Shown: piece after piece, positions 1-8,421 of the stretch | Numbering within the stretch: the stretch's first letter is position 1 | Layout: every line of letters starts with the position of its first letter | Source: Nocardioides sp. | GTDB taxonomy: Bacteria; Actinomycetota; Actinomycetes; Propionibacteriales; Nocardioidaceae | Reading direction: 5' to 3' | NCBI GenBank assembly: GCA_003519585.1 | Contig: DOWL01000158.1 | Coordinates: 19,027-38,946 of the forward strand | DNA length: 19,920 bases | The notes under the pieces: model-generated | The model's database searches: none | Seen by the model: the letters and a program-made list of their open reading frames with translations, nothing else | Told to the model about the DNA's origin: nothing | Translations under genes and position numbers: made by a program

Positions 1-495
<495 letters not shown>

Positions 496-517
496 CTAAC
501 CCGGGGGCGTTCATGAC

Positions 518-523
518 TAGCAT
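518..523 (+). promoter_or_regulatory. Candidate -10 element for a leaderless aqpZ transcript
   Basis: TAGCAT ends exactly six bases before the A of the ATG at 530. This would place the transcription start on the start codon. No Shine-Dalgarno sequence precedes this ATG, which agrees with leaderless initiation, common in actinobacteria. No good -35 hexamer is visible, so this rests on spacing and the TAnnnT match only. Confidence 0.4.
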
Positions 524-529
524 GCCGAC

Positions 530-1552
530 ATGGCCGACTTGTCCACCACTCCCCAGAAGATCGCCGCCGAAGTGGTCGGCAGCTTCGTGCTGGTCTTCTT
601 CGGTTGCGGTACCGCGATCTTCACCGGCGTCGACTATGTCGCGACCGCGTTGGCCTTCGGGCTCACGGTGCTGGTCGGTGCCTACGCCTTCGGCCGCGTC
701 TCGGGCGCGCACTTCAACCCCGCCGTCTCGGTCGGCGCGGCGCTCGGAGGCCGGATGGCCTGGCGCCAGGTCCCCGCCTACGTCGGCGCCCAACTGGTCG
801 GCGCGGTGCCCGCCGGTCTCGTGCTCTTCATCCTGACCAAGGGCATCGACGGCTACGACATCGCCACCAACGGCTTCGCCCAGAACTTCTTCGGCGACCA
901 GAGCCCCATCGGCTTCTCGGTCTGGGCGGCGTTCCTGGTCGAGGTCGTGATGACCGCGATCTTCCTCTACGTCATCCTCGCCGTGACCGACGAGCGCAAC
1001 GAGCACCCCGCGCTCGCACCGGCCGCGATCGGCCTGGCCCTGGCGATGATCCACTTCCTCTCGATCAACCTCACCGGCACCTCGGTCAACCCCGCCCGCT
1101 CGATCGGCGTCGGGCTGTTCGCGGGCAGTGACGCGATCATCCAGCTCTGGCTGTTCATCCTCGCCCCGCTGGTCGGGGCCGCGATCGCGGGCTTCACCTA
1201 CCCGCTCATCTGGGGGCACGCCACCGAGCCGGTGCCCGGCTCCGGCTGGCGCCTCCCGGCGCCGCGGACCGCCGCGGTCCCCGGGTACGGCGCGCCCGAC
1301 CAGTTCCAGCAGGAGTGGAACCAGCAGCAGACGGGCGAGCACGCCGCGTGGGGGCAGGAGCCGATCATCCAGGACGGCTGGCAGTGGGACCACGCGGCGC
1401 AGGAGTGGAAGCCGTTGGAGCAGTGGCAGGCCCCGCCGGCGCAACAGACACCCCAGCAGACCACCCAGCCCACGACGACCGATCCGGCCGTCGCTCCGGT
1501 CGAGCAGCCCGACCCGGGCACCGGCACCAGCCAGTTCCGGCCGCCGGAATAA
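530..1552 (+). CDS. aqpZ: Aquaporin Z-like water channel with long C-terminal tail
   Basis: A 340-residue MIP-family channel for water flux across the cytoplasmic membrane. Residues 1-230 form the usual six-helix core with both pore motifs, SGAHFNPAVS (N63) and TGTSVNPARS (N187). Alignment by eye to E. coli AqpZ puts F43, H175, T184 and R190 at the aromatic/arginine filter, the water-selective set, so a glycerol facilitator is less likely. The last ~110 residues are an unusual extra cytoplasmic tail, rich in Gln, Pro and Trp and predicted to be disordered apart from a Trp-rich patch (DGWQWDHAAQEWKPLEQWQ). The ATG at 530 is chosen because it gives the normal short N-terminus. ATGs at 512 and 523 are in another frame. 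It ends 3 bp before the convergent lipoprotein stop, with no clear terminator. Confidence 0.93.
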   Translation: MADLSTTPQKIAAEVVGSFVLVFFGCGTAIFTGVDYVATALAFGLTVLVGAYAFGRVSGAHFNPAVSVGAALGGRMAWRQVPAYVGAQLVGAVPAGLVLFILTKGIDGYDIATNGFAQNFFGDQSPIGFSVWAAFLVEVVMTAIFLYVILAVTDERNEHPALAPAAIGLALAMIHFLSINLTGTSVNPARSIGVGLFAGSDAIIQLWLFILAPLVGAAIAGFTYPLIWGHATEPVPGSGWRLPAPRTAAVPGYGAPDQFQQEWNQQQTGEHAAWGQEPIIQDGWQWDHAAQEWKPLEQWQAPPAQQTPQQTTQPTTTDPAVAPVEQPDPGTGTSQFRPPE

Positions 1553-1555
1553 CCC

Positions 1556-2326
1556 TCAGCTGGGGGCGCTGACCAGCCGGGTCTGCGAGACCGGACCGCT
1601 GGTCGAGACCTCCTCGACCAGGCCGACACCTTCCGCGTAGTAGGAGCGGGTCGCTTGCTCGGGCGTGAGCGAGCTCTCGGTGTCCAGCCCCACCAGGCCG
1701 GTGAACCGGCCCGCGGGGGTCGTGGCGGCCTGGTCGGTCGTGGCCACGGTCACGACGACGTCGACCACCCCCTCGGCGTACGCCGCCCGCCAGCCGTCTC
1801 CGAGCCGCGGGTCGGCCGGCATCGCGACTCCGGCCTCCGCACCGTCCGCGCCAGCCTGCCACTCCCCCTCGCGACCGAACCACCAGACGTTCCCGGCGCG
1901 GTCCTGCGCGTAGTAATCGACGACCGGGGTGCCGTCGGGGCCGAGCCGCTCCACCGCGGTCGTGTCGACACCGGCGATGCGCATCGGAGCGTCTCGGACC
2001 GTGACCGTCAGGGTCCCGGACGTGGCACCGCTGACGTCGTAGATCCAGCTGGCTCCGGGAGTGAGAGGGAGCCACGGATTGTCGACCTGCGCGACGAAGT
2101 CGCCGGGGTCAGGGGACGGCGTCGGGATCTCGAGCTCGTCGATGCCCGAGGGTGGGCTCTCCGGCGAGGCGGTGCCGCAGCCGGCCAGGAGCGTGCCCAT
2201 CGCCATGGTCAGGACGACCGTCAGGGCGAGGACGACGCACCGCCCCGGCCGCCTCGCTCGGGGCGCAACCACCCGCACATCGTCGCGCACGGCCGCGCTG
2301 CTAGCGTCATTCGGGTCGAGCCCCAT
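1556..2326 (-). CDS. Putative secreted lipoprotein of unknown function
   Basis: 256 residues from the ATG at 2326. A signal peptide with a hydrophobic stretch ([20 protein letters not shown]) ends in a lipobox, LAGC, with Cys50 as the lipid-attachment residue, so the mature protein should be tethered outside the membrane. A Ser/Pro linker leads to a globular domain with [19 protein letters not shown] and [20 protein letters not shown]. These blocks recur in an uncharacterised bacterial lipoprotein family; I cannot assign a function. The N-terminal region before the hydrophobic core is long for a lipoprotein. GTG codons at 2290, 2278 or 2272 may be the true start; 2272 gives an n-region of 11 residues with RR. 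No Shine-Dalgarno sequence distinguishes them. It is divergent from mdh with only 17 bp between annotated starts. Confidence 0.8.
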   Translation of the reverse strand: MGLDPNDASSAAVRDDVRVVAPRARRPGRCVVLALTVVLTMAMGTLLAGCGTASPESPPSGIDELEIPTPSPDPGDFVAQVDNPWLPLTPGASWIYDVSGATSGTLTVTVRDAPMRIAGVDTTAVERLGPDGTPVVDYYAQDRAGNVWWFGREGEWQAGADGAEAGVAMPADPRLGDGWRAAYAEGVVDVVVTVATTDQAATTPAGRFTGLVGLDTESSLTPEQATRSYYAEGVGLVEEVSTSGPVSQTRLVSAPS

Positions 2327-2336
2327 ACCTAGGAGT
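2302..2336 (+). promoter_or_regulatory. Candidate mdh promoter -10 and ribosome binding site
   Basis: TAGCGT at 2302-2307 fits an actinobacterial -10 element and would start transcription near 2314. TAGGAG (2330-2335, with AGGAG at 2331-2335) is a good Shine-Dalgarno sequence eight bases before the GTG at 2344 and fixes the mdh start. No -35 element is recognisable. The region lies inside the 5' end of the divergent lipoprotein reading frame if that gene starts at 2326, another reason to suspect a later lipoprotein start. Confidence 0.45.
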
Positions 2337-2343
2337 CGTTTCC

Positions 2344-3330
2344 GTGAGCTCTTCCCCCCTCAAGGTCGCTGTCACCGGTGCCGCCGGGCAGATCGGCTAC
2401 AGCCTGCTGTTCCGTCTCGCGAGCGGTGCGCTGGCAGGCGACCGCCCGATCGAGTTGCGACTGCTCGAGATCGAGCCGGCCCTCAAGGCCCTCGAGGGCG
2501 TGGTCATGGAGCTCGACGACTGTGCGTTCCCCCAGCTGGCCAAGGTCGAGATCGGCGCGGACGCCGAGAAGATGTTCGACGGCGTCAACCTCGCGCTGCT
2601 GGTCGGCGCCCGGCCGCGCGGCCCGGGCATGGAGCGCAGCGACCTGCTCTCGGCCAACGGTGCGATCTTCACCGCCCAGGGCGCGGCCCTCAACAAGGCC
2701 GCCGCTAGCGACGTACGCATCGGGGTCACCGGCAACCCCGCCAACACCAATGCGCTGATCGCGATGTCCAACGCGCCGGATATCCCGGCGGAGCGGTTCT
2801 CGGCGCTGACCCGCCTCGACCACAACCGGGCGATCTCTCAGCTGGCCGCCAAGACCGGCGCCCCGGTCACCGACATCAAGCAGATGACGATCTGGGGCAA
2901 CCACTCGGCGACGCAATACCCCGATGTCTTCCACGCCTTCATCGACGGCAAGAACGCCGCTGACGTCGTCGACGACCAGGCCTGGATCGAAGACACCTTC
3001 ATCCCCACCGTCGCCAAGCGCGGCGCCGCCATCATCGAGGCCCGCGGCTCCTCGTCGGCCGCCTCCGCCGCCTCGGCGACCATCGACGCCGCCCGCGACT
3101 GGCTGTTCGGCTCCGCCGACAACGACTGGGTCTCCATGGCCGTGCGCTCCAGCGGCGAGTACGGCGTCCCCGAGGGACTCATCTCGTCGTTCCCGGTAGT
3201 CACCAAGGACTGCGACTGGACCATCGTCGAGGGCCTCGACATCGACGACTTCTCGCGCGGCCGGATCGACGCCTCCACCGCCGAGCTCGCCGAGGAGCGC
3301 GACGCCGTGCGCGAGCTGGGGTTGATCTGA
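2344..3330 (+). CDS. mdh: Malate dehydrogenase
   Basis: 328 residues, the normal length for the NAD-dependent malate dehydrogenase of the 'group 2' type found in actinobacteria. It interconverts malate and oxaloacetate in the TCA cycle. The Rossmann dinucleotide motif [11 protein letters not shown] lies at 11-21. The substrate-binding loop [12 protein letters not shown] (about 89-100) carries the two arginines, LDHNRA at 158-163 holds the conserved Asp/Arg, and the catalytic His is H187 in IWGNHS. The GTG start has an AGGAG eight bases upstream. The gene is monocistronic here and closed by a hairpin at 3329-3365. It faces the DUF3017-folD-purH operon end to end, an arrangement I know from other actinobacteria. 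Confidence 0.97.
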   Translation: MSSSPLKVAVTGAAGQIGYSLLFRLASGALAGDRPIELRLLEIEPALKALEGVVMELDDCAFPQLAKVEIGADAEKMFDGVNLALLVGARPRGPGMERSDLLSANGAIFTAQGAALNKAAASDVRIGVTGNPANTNALIAMSNAPDIPAERFSALTRLDHNRAISQLAAKTGAPVTDIKQMTIWGNHSATQYPDVFHAFIDGKNAADVVDDQAWIEDTFIPTVAKRGAAIIEARGSSSAASAASATIDAARDWLFGSADNDWVSMAVRSSGEYGVPEGLISSFPVVTKDCDWTIVEGLDIDDFSRGRIDASTAELAEERDAVRELGLI

Positions 3331-3365
3331 TCTGAGCCGTCCGACGAAGGAGGACGGGTCAGATC
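3329..3365 (+). terminator. Hairpin terminator after mdh
   Basis: An inverted repeat, GATCTGAgCCGTCC (3329-3342) against GGACGGgTCAGATC (3352-3365), has thirteen paired bases, one G/G mismatch and a nine-base loop. It begins within the mdh stop codon. No T-run follows, as is usual in GC-rich actinobacteria. The structure is symmetrical enough to serve the convergent DUF3017 transcript too. Confidence 0.7.
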
Positions 3366-3368
3366 GAT

Positions 3369-3427
3369 GGTGGTTGAGCAGCGCGTTCGGCCGAGCTTGC
3401 TCGGGCGAAGCCGCGCGTGTCGAAACC
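3369..3427 (+). repeat. Dispersed intergenic repeat, copy C
   Basis: Starts GGTGGTTGAGC and ends TCGAAACC, the same boundaries as the two 45-bp copies at 19515 and 19660; this copy is 59 bp. The sequence just after it (GCAAGCCGAGGCTGGGACT, 3430-3448) resembles the bases after the copy at 15450 (GCAACCCGGGCTGGGACT), so the repeated unit may be longer. It lies between two convergent genes directly after the mdh terminator. Confidence 0.6.
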
Positions 3428-3453
3428 TCGCAAGCCGAGGCTGGGACTAAGCC

Positions 3454-3834
3454 CTAGACCCCCGGCTGGTTGGGGATCGTGCTCGCGAGGAAGAACAGCG
3501 CGGCACCCATGCCACCCAGCACCACCATGTCGACCAGTCGGCGGCGTACGGCGAGCATGCCGGCGTCGCGACTGGGGAGCACCAACCGAAGCAGGGCGGC
3601 GAAGCAGAGGCCGGCGGCCAGGCAGCGGATGCCGAGCCGCCAGTCGCCGGCCCAGGCGATCGCGATGCCGGCCGTGCCCACGGCCAGGATGACGAGGTAG
3701 AACGCGCCGCCGATCGTCGAGGGGTGGCGGCGGTCCACCTGGGTCTGCTCGATCTCCTCCGCCGCCGCCTCGAGCTCGTCGGCGATCTCCTCCGGGGAGG
3801 GCACCGGCGGGTCGGCGGACGGCTCCTGGGTCAT
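3454..3834 (-). CDS. DUF3017 small membrane protein
   Basis: 126 residues. An acidic cytoplasmic N-terminus (about 1-35, with a short Glu/Ala helix) is followed by RRHPSTIGGAFYL and three membrane segments at about 41-62, 68-86 and 99-119. The arrangement and the sequence after RRHPS match the actinobacterial DUF3017 family, whose function is unknown to me. The frame stays open upstream, but the ATG at 3834 is chosen because it lies five bases after the folD stop and begins the family-like acidic leader. It is the last gene of the perM-purN-purH-folD operon and probably co-transcribed. Confidence 0.88.
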   Translation of the reverse strand: MTQEPSADPPVPSPEEIADELEAAAEEIEQTQVDRRHPSTIGGAFYLVILAVGTAGIAIAWAGDWRLGIRCLAAGLCFAALLRLVLPSRDAGMLAVRRRLVDMVVLGGMGAALFFLASTIPNQPGV

Positions 3835-3839
3835 GAAGC

Positions 3840-4685
3840 TCACCCGGCGTTCCGCTCGGCCATCAGGACGATGTTGGTGAGCAGCATGGCGCGGGTCATG
3901 GGGCCGACGCCGCCGGGGTTGGGCGAGACCCACCCGGCGACATCCCACACGTCGTCGGCGACGTCGCCGGCGATCTTGCCGTCGACCCGGGAGACGCCGA
4001 CGTCGAGTACGGCGGCGCCGGGCTTGACCATGTCGCCGGTGATGATCCCCGGCACGCCGGCCGCGGCGATGATGACGTCGGCGCCGCGAGTGTGCGCGGC
4101 GAGGTCACGGGTGCGGGTGTGGCACAGCGTCGCCGTGGCGTTCTCGCTCTTGCGGGTCAGCAAGAGGCCCATCGGGCGGCCGACGGTCAGGCCTCGACCG
4201 ACGACGACCACCTCGGCGCCCGAGAGCTCGATGCCGTGCCGCTGGAGCAGTTCGATGCAGCCGATCGGCGTGCAGGGCAGCGAGCCGGGCTCACCGAGGA
4301 CCAGCTTGCCGAGGTTGACCGGGTGCAGACCGTCGACGTCCTTGTCGGCGTCGACCCGAGAGAGCAGCGCGAACTCGTCGAGCCCGGTGGGCTGCTGGAC
4401 CAGGAAGCCGGTGCAGGCCGGGTCGGCGTTCAGCTCGTCGATGACCGCCTCGACCTCCGCCTGGGTGGCGGTCGCGGGCAGATCGCGGCGGATCGACTCG
4501 ATGCCGATCTCGGCGCAGTCCTTGTGCTTGGCGCCGACGTACCAGTGCGAGCCCGGGTCGTCGCCGACCAGCACGGTGCCGAGGCCGGGGACCACGCCGC
4601 GTTCCTTCAGTGCGGCGATCCGCTCGGCCAGCTCGGCCTTGATCGTCTTCAGCGTCGCCGTGCCGTCCAGCTTCTGTGCCGTCAT
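3840..4685 (-). CDS. folD: Bifunctional methylenetetrahydrofolate dehydrogenase / methenyltetrahydrofolate cyclohydrolase
   Basis: 281 residues, full length for FolD, which interconverts 5,10-methylene-, methenyl- and 10-formyl-tetrahydrofolate using NADP. Visible signatures are the active-site YVGAKHKDC with Lys53, the VQQPTGLD variant of the family VQ-P-P loop, [15 protein letters not shown], the NADP-binding [14 protein letters not shown], and the C-terminal [12 protein letters not shown]. The ATG at 4685 has GAGGAG about ten bases upstream. An earlier in-frame extension would run into purH and is rejected. Spacing to the purH stop is 14 bp. The linkage is logical: the formyl-folate it makes is the cofactor used by both PurN and PurH upstream. 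Confidence 0.97.
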   Translation of the reverse strand: MTAQKLDGTATLKTIKAELAERIAALKERGVVPGLGTVLVGDDPGSHWYVGAKHKDCAEIGIESIRRDLPATATQAEVEAVIDELNADPACTGFLVQQPTGLDEFALLSRVDADKDVDGLHPVNLGKLVLGEPGSLPCTPIGCIELLQRHGIELSGAEVVVVGRGLTVGRPMGLLLTRKSENATATLCHTRTRDLAAHTRGADVIIAAAGVPGIITGDMVKPGAAVLDVGVSRVDGKIAGDVADDVWDVAGWVSPNPGGVGPMTRAMLLTNIVLMAERNAG

Positions 4686-4699
4686 GGTCGCTCCGCTCC

Positions 4700-6301
4700 T
4701 CAATGAAAAAAGTGTCGGGTGCCGGTGAAGTACATAGTCACGCCGGCTGCATTGGCCGCCTCGATGGTGAGCTCGTCGCGCACCGATCCTCCGGGCTGCA
4801 CGATCGCACGGATACCGGCGTCGATGAGGAGTTGGGGTCCGTCCTCGAACGGGAAGAACGCGTCGGACGCCGCAACGGAGCCGGCCGCTCGGTCGCCGGC
4901 TCGCGAGATGGCCAGTCGACAGGAGTCGACCCGGTTGACCTGGCCCATCCCGATGCCGACCGAGGCGCCGTCCTTGGCCAGCAGGATCGCGTTGGACTTC
5001 ACTGCCCGGCACGCGCGCCACGCGAACGCGAGATCGGCCAGGACGTCGTCCGGTGCCGCGACACCGGTGGCCAGGGTCCAGGTCGACGGGTCATCTCCAG
5101 GCGCATCCACGTGATCGACCTGCTGCACCAGCAGCCCGCCGCTGATCGCCCGGAACTCCATCGGGTCCGACTGCTGGTCGATCGGGCAGACCAGGATCCG
5201 GAGGTTCTTGCCACCGCGGGGCAGGGACTGCAGCACCTCGACCGCGCCCTCGTCGTACGACGGCGCGACGATCGCCTCGGTGAAGGTCTCCCTCATGGCC
5301 TCGGCCATCGCGACGCTCACCGGCCGGTTGACCGCGATCACCCCGCCGAACGCCGAAGTCGGGTCGCAGGCGTTGGCCCTGGTGTAGGCCTCGGCGACGT
5401 CGGCACCGACCGCGATCCCGCACGGGTTGGCGTGCTTGATGATCGCCACCGCCGGCTCGGCGAAGTCGTTGGCGGCCCGTCGCGCAGCGTCGGTGTCGAC
5501 GTAGTTGTTGTAGGACATCTCTTTGCCGTGCAACTGCTCGGCGGTGGCGAGCCCGCCGCTGCTCAGAGCCGATCCCGCGCGGTAGAGAGCGGCCGTCTGG
5601 TGCGGGTTCTCGCCGTACCGGAGCTGAGCCGACTTCTCCCACGTCGACCCGCTGAACGCGGGGAAGCCGGAGCCGTCGGAGGTGTCGGTGAGCACCGTTC
5701 CCATCCAGCTCGCCACCGCCATGTCGTAGCTCGCGGTGTGCTGGAACGCCTCGGCCGCAAGCAGCCTCCGCTGCTCGAGGGTGAAGCCGCCGGCGGCCAC
5801 CGCGTCGAGCACCTCGGCGTAGCGGTCCGGACTGGTCACGATCGCCACCGAGGGGTGGTTCTTGGCGGCGGCCCGGACCATCGAGGGGCCGCCGATGTCG
5901 ATCTGCTCGACGCACTCGTCCGGCGTCGCACCGGAGAGCACGGTCTGGCGGAACGGGTAGAGGTTGGAGACCACCAGGTCGAAGGGTTCGACGCCGAGCT
6001 CGTCGAGCTGCCGCACGTGCGAGTCGAGTCGGCGGTCGGCCAGGATGCCGGCGTGCACCTTGGGGTGGAGGGTCTTGACCCGTCCGTCGAGGCACTCCGG
6101 GAACCCGGTCAGCTCCTCGACCTTGGTGACCGGCAGGCCGAGCCGCTCGATCAGCGCTGCCGAACCGCCGGTGGAGACCAGCTCCACCCCGGCGCCGTGC
6201 AGCCCCTGGATCAGCTCCTCCAGTCCGGACTTGTCGTAGACGGAGACCAGGGCCCGCCTGATCGGGACCCGATCGATCACGGTGTGGCCGGTGTCAGTCA
6301 T
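4700..6301 (-). CDS. purH: Bifunctional AICAR transformylase / IMP cyclohydrolase
   Basis: 533 residues, normal for PurH, which performs the last two steps of IMP synthesis in the cytoplasm. The N-terminal MGS-like cyclohydrolase domain (about 14-145) shows [25 protein letters not shown] and [15 protein letters not shown]. The transformylase domain follows, with the catalytic Lys-His pair in [14 protein letters not shown] (K289, H290). The C-terminus [11 protein letters not shown] is typical. The ATG at 6301 is preceded by AGAGG at suitable spacing. There are 124 bp between purN and purH, the largest gap in the operon; it holds only a weak GGTGG/CCACC inverted repeat and no clear promoter. 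Confidence 0.97.
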   Translation of the reverse strand: MTDTGHTVIDRVPIRRALVSVYDKSGLEELIQGLHGAGVELVSTGGSAALIERLGLPVTKVEELTGFPECLDGRVKTLHPKVHAGILADRRLDSHVRQLDELGVEPFDLVVSNLYPFRQTVLSGATPDECVEQIDIGGPSMVRAAAKNHPSVAIVTSPDRYAEVLDAVAAGGFTLEQRRLLAAEAFQHTASYDMAVASWMGTVLTDTSDGSGFPAFSGSTWEKSAQLRYGENPHQTAALYRAGSALSSGGLATAEQLHGKEMSYNNYVDTDAARRAANDFAEPAVAIIKHANPCGIAVGADVAEAYTRANACDPTSAFGGVIAVNRPVSVAMAEAMRETFTEAIVAPSYDEGAVEVLQSLPRGGKNLRILVCPIDQQSDPMEFRAISGGLLVQQVDHVDAPGDDPSTWTLATGVAAPDDVLADLAFAWRACRAVKSNAILLAKDGASVGIGMGQVNRVDSCRLAISRAGDRAAGSVAASDAFFPFEDGPQLLIDAGIRAIVQPGGSVRDELTIEAANAAGVTMYFTGTRHFFH

Positions 6302-6425
6302 GGCGCACCTCTCAGCTCGAAGTCAACTCGAAAGGATGAGGGCACCCAGGCGTTCGATGGCCTCGACTTCACTCCCTGGTGGTCAACCCACCTGCGCCAG
6401 TCGTGTGCGGTCAGCATAGGACCGG

Positions 6426-7034
6426 TCAGGCGCCCACCACGACGCGCCGCCCCTGGATCCTGAACCCCTCCCGTGCCATCCGCCCCACCGTTGTCACCAG
6501 CATCGTGCGTTCGGCCGCCTTGATCCGCTCGTGCAGCGACTCCGCGGTGTCGTCGTCCTCCACGGGGACCGACTCCTGCGCGACGATCGGCCCCGTGTCG
6601 ACGCCGTCGTCGACGACGAACAGCGTGCAGCCGGTGACCTTGACGCCGTACGCCAGCGCGTCGGCCGGACCGTGCATGCCCGGGAACGACGGGCTCAGGG
6701 CCGGGTGGGTGTTGAGGTAGCGGCCACCGAACCGGCTCAGGAAGTCGGCGCCGGCGAGCTTCATGAAACCCGCCGAGATGACCAGGTCGGGCGCGTGCTC
6801 GGCGACGGCCGCCGTGAACGCGCGATCCCACGCCGCGCGGTCCTCGAACTCCTTGACCTTGAGCACGAACGTCGGCACACCGGCCCGCTCGGCCCGGGCC
6901 AGCGCCTCGATGCCGTCGCGGTCCGCGCCGACCGCGACCACGGTCGCGCCGTACGACGGCTCCGCGGCCGCGTCGAGCAGCGCCTGCAGGTTGGTGCCGG
7001 AGCCGGAGACCAGGACTACGAGACGCGCCGACAC
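6426..7034 (-). CDS. purN: Phosphoribosylglycinamide formyltransferase
   Basis: 202 residues, the usual length for the 10-formyl-THF-dependent GAR transformylase of purine synthesis. The GAR phosphate loop LVSGSGTNLQALLD is at 8-21. The catalytic residues are N108 and H110 in LNTHPALSPSFPG, and D146 in VDDGVDTGP. The start is GTG at 7034, 11 bp after the perM stop. No Shine-Dalgarno sequence precedes it, so it is translated by coupling from perM or from a near-leaderless transcript. Neighbours purH and folD complete the formyl-folate-dependent purine steps. Confidence 0.96.
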   Translation of the reverse strand: MSARLVVLVSGSGTNLQALLDAAAEPSYGATVVAVGADRDGIEALARAERAGVPTFVLKVKEFEDRAAWDRAFTAAVAEHAPDLVISAGFMKLAGADFLSRFGGRYLNTHPALSPSFPGMHGPADALAYGVKVTGCTLFVVDDGVDTGPIVAQESVPVEDDDTAESLHERIKAAERTMLVTTVGRMAREGFRIQGRRVVVGA

Positions 7035-7042
7035 GAGTGGTG

Positions 7043-7048
7043 AGTCTA
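7043..7048 (-). promoter_or_regulatory. Possible internal -10 element before purN
   Basis: TAGACT on the minus strand lies eight bases before the purN GTG and shares its TAG with the perM stop codon. With no ribosome binding site for purN, a near-leaderless internal promoter is possible. The -35 region is not convincing. Confidence 0.25.
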
Positions 7049-8320
7049 GGAGGCCTCTTCCTCGGGGCTCTCAGCCACCGGCTCCAGCCGACGCCGCTGC
7101 CACCAGGTGGCCACCAAGCCACCGACGAGGCCGCCGATGCCGAAGGCCGTGACCCCGTGGACCAGGACGGAGCCGACCAGCGGGCCGACGTCGGTCATCC
7201 GGCCCGGGCCGACCGCACCACCGGCCAGCAGGGTGAGCGCCGCGAACGCCGCGCCGGCGAGCATCCCGCCGCCGCAGCCGTGCAGGGCGCCCTCCTCCCA
7301 GCGGTACGTCGGGTGTGCGCGCTGGGCGCGCATCGCACCCACCGCACCGACCAGGGGCGCGACGCCGACCAGGGCAGCCGTCCACGCGGGCGTCGGTCCG
7401 GTGTCGGGCAGCGCGGCGAGGAGCGGGAACATCGGCAGCGCGCCGATGGTCACCACCGACGGCGAGACGAGCGTGTGCGTGCCGACGGTGAAGCCGGGGC
7501 CGAGCAGATAGGAGCCGGAGAACAGCACGGCGTTGGGGACCAGCAGGAGGCAGATCACGACCAGCTGCACGGTCGCGCCGGTGTCGGTGTCGAGCTGGGA
7601 GGTGACGTTGAGCGCGGTGTCGAAGTCGACGACCAGCGCCACCACGAACGCCACGAGGGAGACCAGCAGCCAGGTCGAGAGCACCCGTCGGCAGGCGGCG
7701 GCGGTGGCGGAGACCGAGGCCGGCAGGGTCGCCGTCCAGATCGCCGCGCGACCCGAGCCGATCGCGATGGCCGGAGCACCGAGGAGCCCGCACAGCAGCA
7801 CCGACCAGAGAACGACCCGGGAGATGTCCGGGGCGGTCGCCGCGGTGGTAGCGAGGGTCGCCGTCACGACCGCGACCGCGACGTACCCGGCGGCGTAGAG
7901 GAGCGCGGCCGCCGGCACGGTCCAGTCGCGCTCGCCATCGGCGATCCGCTGGGCGTCCGGCCCGTGGCCCGAGATCGAGTCACCGAGCCGATGGCCGATC
8001 CGCCAGACCGACCAGCCGCAGACCACGGTGATGCCCAGCGGCATCACCGAGACCAGCGCGCCACCGACGTGGACACCCGACCCATGCGCCATCAGCCAGG
8101 CGAGGGCACCGACCCAGAGTCCGTCGCGGGGGGCGCCGTGGGTGCCGGCGTCGGTGAGGAACCAGCCGGCGACGCCGAGCGCCAGGCAGACCACCAGCGT
8201 GCCGGCCGCCGCGACGGCTCCGGCGAGGGGCGCGAGCAGCACGAGTGGGCGCCGGTGCCGCAGATCGCGTCTGAGCTCTCCCGCCGACGGGCGGGTGCGA
8301 TCGGGCATCAACGCGGTCAT
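7046..8320 (-). CDS. perM: PerM / DUF6350 polytopic membrane protein
   Basis: 424 residues from the ATG at 8320. A short Arg-rich cytoplasmic N-terminus (RPSAGELRRDLRHRRP) precedes about nine or ten hydrophobic segments spread over the whole length and a charged C-terminus (QRRRLEPVAESPEEEAS). Topology, length and position immediately upstream of purN match the DUF6350 family, whose M. tuberculosis member PerM (Rv0955) has been linked to cell division and persistence. The assignment leans on gene order as much as on sequence. The frame is open 45 bp further to 8365; 8320 is preferred because it yields a compact N-terminus, but M20 at 8308 is also possible. It is divergent from the sigma-like gene. 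Confidence 0.85.
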   Translation of the reverse strand: MTALMPDRTRPSAGELRRDLRHRRPLVLLAPLAGAVAAAGTLVVCLALGVAGWFLTDAGTHGAPRDGLWVGALAWLMAHGSGVHVGGALVSVMPLGITVVCGWSVWRIGHRLGDSISGHGPDAQRIADGERDWTVPAAALLYAAGYVAVAVVTATLATTAATAPDISRVVLWSVLLCGLLGAPAIAIGSGRAAIWTATLPASVSATAAACRRVLSTWLLVSLVAFVVALVVDFDTALNVTSQLDTDTGATVQLVVICLLLVPNAVLFSGSYLLGPGFTVGTHTLVSPSVVTIGALPMFPLLAALPDTGPTPAWTAALVGVAPLVGAVGAMRAQRAHPTYRWEEGALHGCGGGMLAGAAFAALTLLAGGAVGPGRMTDVGPLVGSVLVHGVTAFGIGGLVGGLVATWWQRRRLEPVAESPEEEAS

Positions 8321-8421
8321 GTCGACCCATCTTGCGTGGGTGCACGGGGCGTACGGTGATGCCACGCCGCTGCCTCGCCGACTGGGTGGTCCTAGGGTCG
8401 GCTCGCTACCGTGGTGCGGCC

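Noticed and set aside
1540..1575. Terminator between aqpZ and the lipoprotein gene
   Set aside because: Only a three-to-four base pair CCC/GGG stem around CAGCTG is possible; too weak to call.
4676..6463. 595-codon plus-strand frame opposite purH
   Set aside because: Antisense to a full-length PurH with all motifs; product is Arg/Gly-rich without domains.
7037..8359. 440-codon plus-strand frame opposite perM
   Set aside because: Charged low-complexity product typical of the antisense of a membrane protein gene; the minus strand gives a coherent polytopic protein.
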